Shown here one piece after another: positions 63,903 through 64,000 of a stretch of DNA of 64,000 nt; position 1 is the stretch's first letter; each line of letters begins with the position of its first letter. This DNA comes from an uncultured Bacteroides sp. Lineage in GTDB: Bacteria > Bacteroidota > Bacteroidia > Bacteroidales > Bacteroidaceae. Below the pieces are notes generated by a model that saw only the letters and a list, made by a program, of their open reading frames with translations, searched no databases and was not told the origin of the DNA. Made by a program: the position numbers and the translations under genes. Location: positions 46,202 to 110,201 of the forward strand of contig CASELH010000001.1 of the NCBI GenBank assembly GCA_949288715.1, given 5' to 3'.

Positions 63903-64000
63903 CTACTCAATCGTTATCGCGTACTCGTACTCCGAGCCTGCCGTCCATTTGGCATCCTTTTGCATCCGGTAGATGTAGGTCTTGCCGCCGGTAGTGGAGA
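63903..64000 (-). CDS. Fimbrillin-like lipoprotein, C-terminal fragment
   Basis: The minus-strand frame from the window edge ends TGGKTYIYRMQKDAKWTAGS then EYEYAITIE and a stop. The 'GKTY.Y......W.AG..Y.Y.ITI' ending is characteristic of Bacteroidales fimbrillin/Mfa-like proteins, which finish in a beta strand used for pilus assembly. Only 31 residues are visible, so the family call is tentative. Most of the gene lies beyond the right edge. Confidence 0.6.
   Translation of the reverse strand, partial: STTGGKTYIYRMQKDAKWTAGSEYEYAITIE

Noticed and set aside
63232-64000. Prophage or integrative-element edge
   Set aside because: A toxin-antitoxin pair alone is not evidence; no integrase, att-like direct repeat or phage gene is seen in this part of the window.

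Overview
This window reads as Bacteroidales chromosome, probably Bacteroidaceae. Evidence: many upstream regions carry the Bacteroidetes -7 element TAnnTTTG (several with a TTTG -33 element about 19-21 bp upstream); there is a Bacteroides-type serine palmitoyltransferase, an rseC-rnfBCDGEA order, an S46 dipeptidyl-peptidase, DUF3078/DUF3805/DUF4923-type proteins, lipoproteins with Asp-rich export signals and, at the right edge, the end of a fimbrillin-like protein. The protein-coding content is mostly housekeeping. GC content looks high from about 28 to 43 kb and lower from about 48 to 60 kb. I see no rRNA, insertion sequence or CRISPR array, and no clear prophage.

Layout. 0-5.7 kb: 3'-truncated uvrB, a sensor kinase/response regulator pair, and a DUF3805/3806 protein. 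5.7-13.6 kb: an Uup-like ABC-F ATPase, a secreted S46 dipeptidyl-peptidase with the Asp/Glu-type specificity arginine, and an etfB-etfA-acyl-CoA dehydrogenase operon. 14-21.5 kb: a DUF3078 protein and the complete Rnf operon with rseC. 21.6-27 kb: a three-gene GNAT/IbrA/IbrB operon with ATGA overlaps, DUF4923, engB, and the poorly understood GGGtGRT protein with a NifU/SufU-like partner. 27-36 kb: a lipoprotein, rfbC-ugd, a DEAD-box helicase, a TlpA-like protein without cysteines, an alpha-amylase, and a collagen-repeat lipoprotein whose signal peptide is out of frame by one base at a C5 tract. 36-49 kb: HU-like protein, DUF308 membrane protein, serine palmitoyltransferase divergent from a lipid kinase, aspS-gtrA, the agmatine-to-putrescine pair aguB/aguA, nif3 with a zinc-ribbon gene, an orphan HsdR_N nuclease-like domain, and holA. 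49-64 kb: an XRE regulator, pyrK-pyrD, trmD, ligA, dapA, two tRNA-Arg(ACG) genes, a patatin/beta-barrel protein, htpG, clpC, a HigBA-like toxin-antitoxin pair and a fimbrillin fragment.

Functional links. EtfAB/acyl-CoA dehydrogenase lies 2 kb from Rnf, so a flavin/ferredoxin/NADH energy circuit is plausible but not shown. Serine palmitoyltransferase opposite a DAGK-family kinase suggests sphingolipid or ceramide phosphorylation. AguA and AguB make putrescine from agmatine. PyrK and PyrD form a class 1B dihydroorotate dehydrogenase.

The most unusual content is intergenic. There are three families of short periodic DNA: (i) 22-bp-period tandem arrays at five loci, one preceded by an 11-bp-period array; (ii) AG-starting 7-nt-period arrays folded into long inverted repeats at three loci; (iii) two roughly 180-bp composite elements with 9-nt-period inverted outer arms around a shared inner imperfect palindrome, both in divergent intergenic regions. 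A 14-bp word, CTGTCACCTGTCAC, also occurs exactly three times between genes. These, the frameshifted collagen-like lipoprotein and the GNAT/IbrA/IbrB operon are the best leads.
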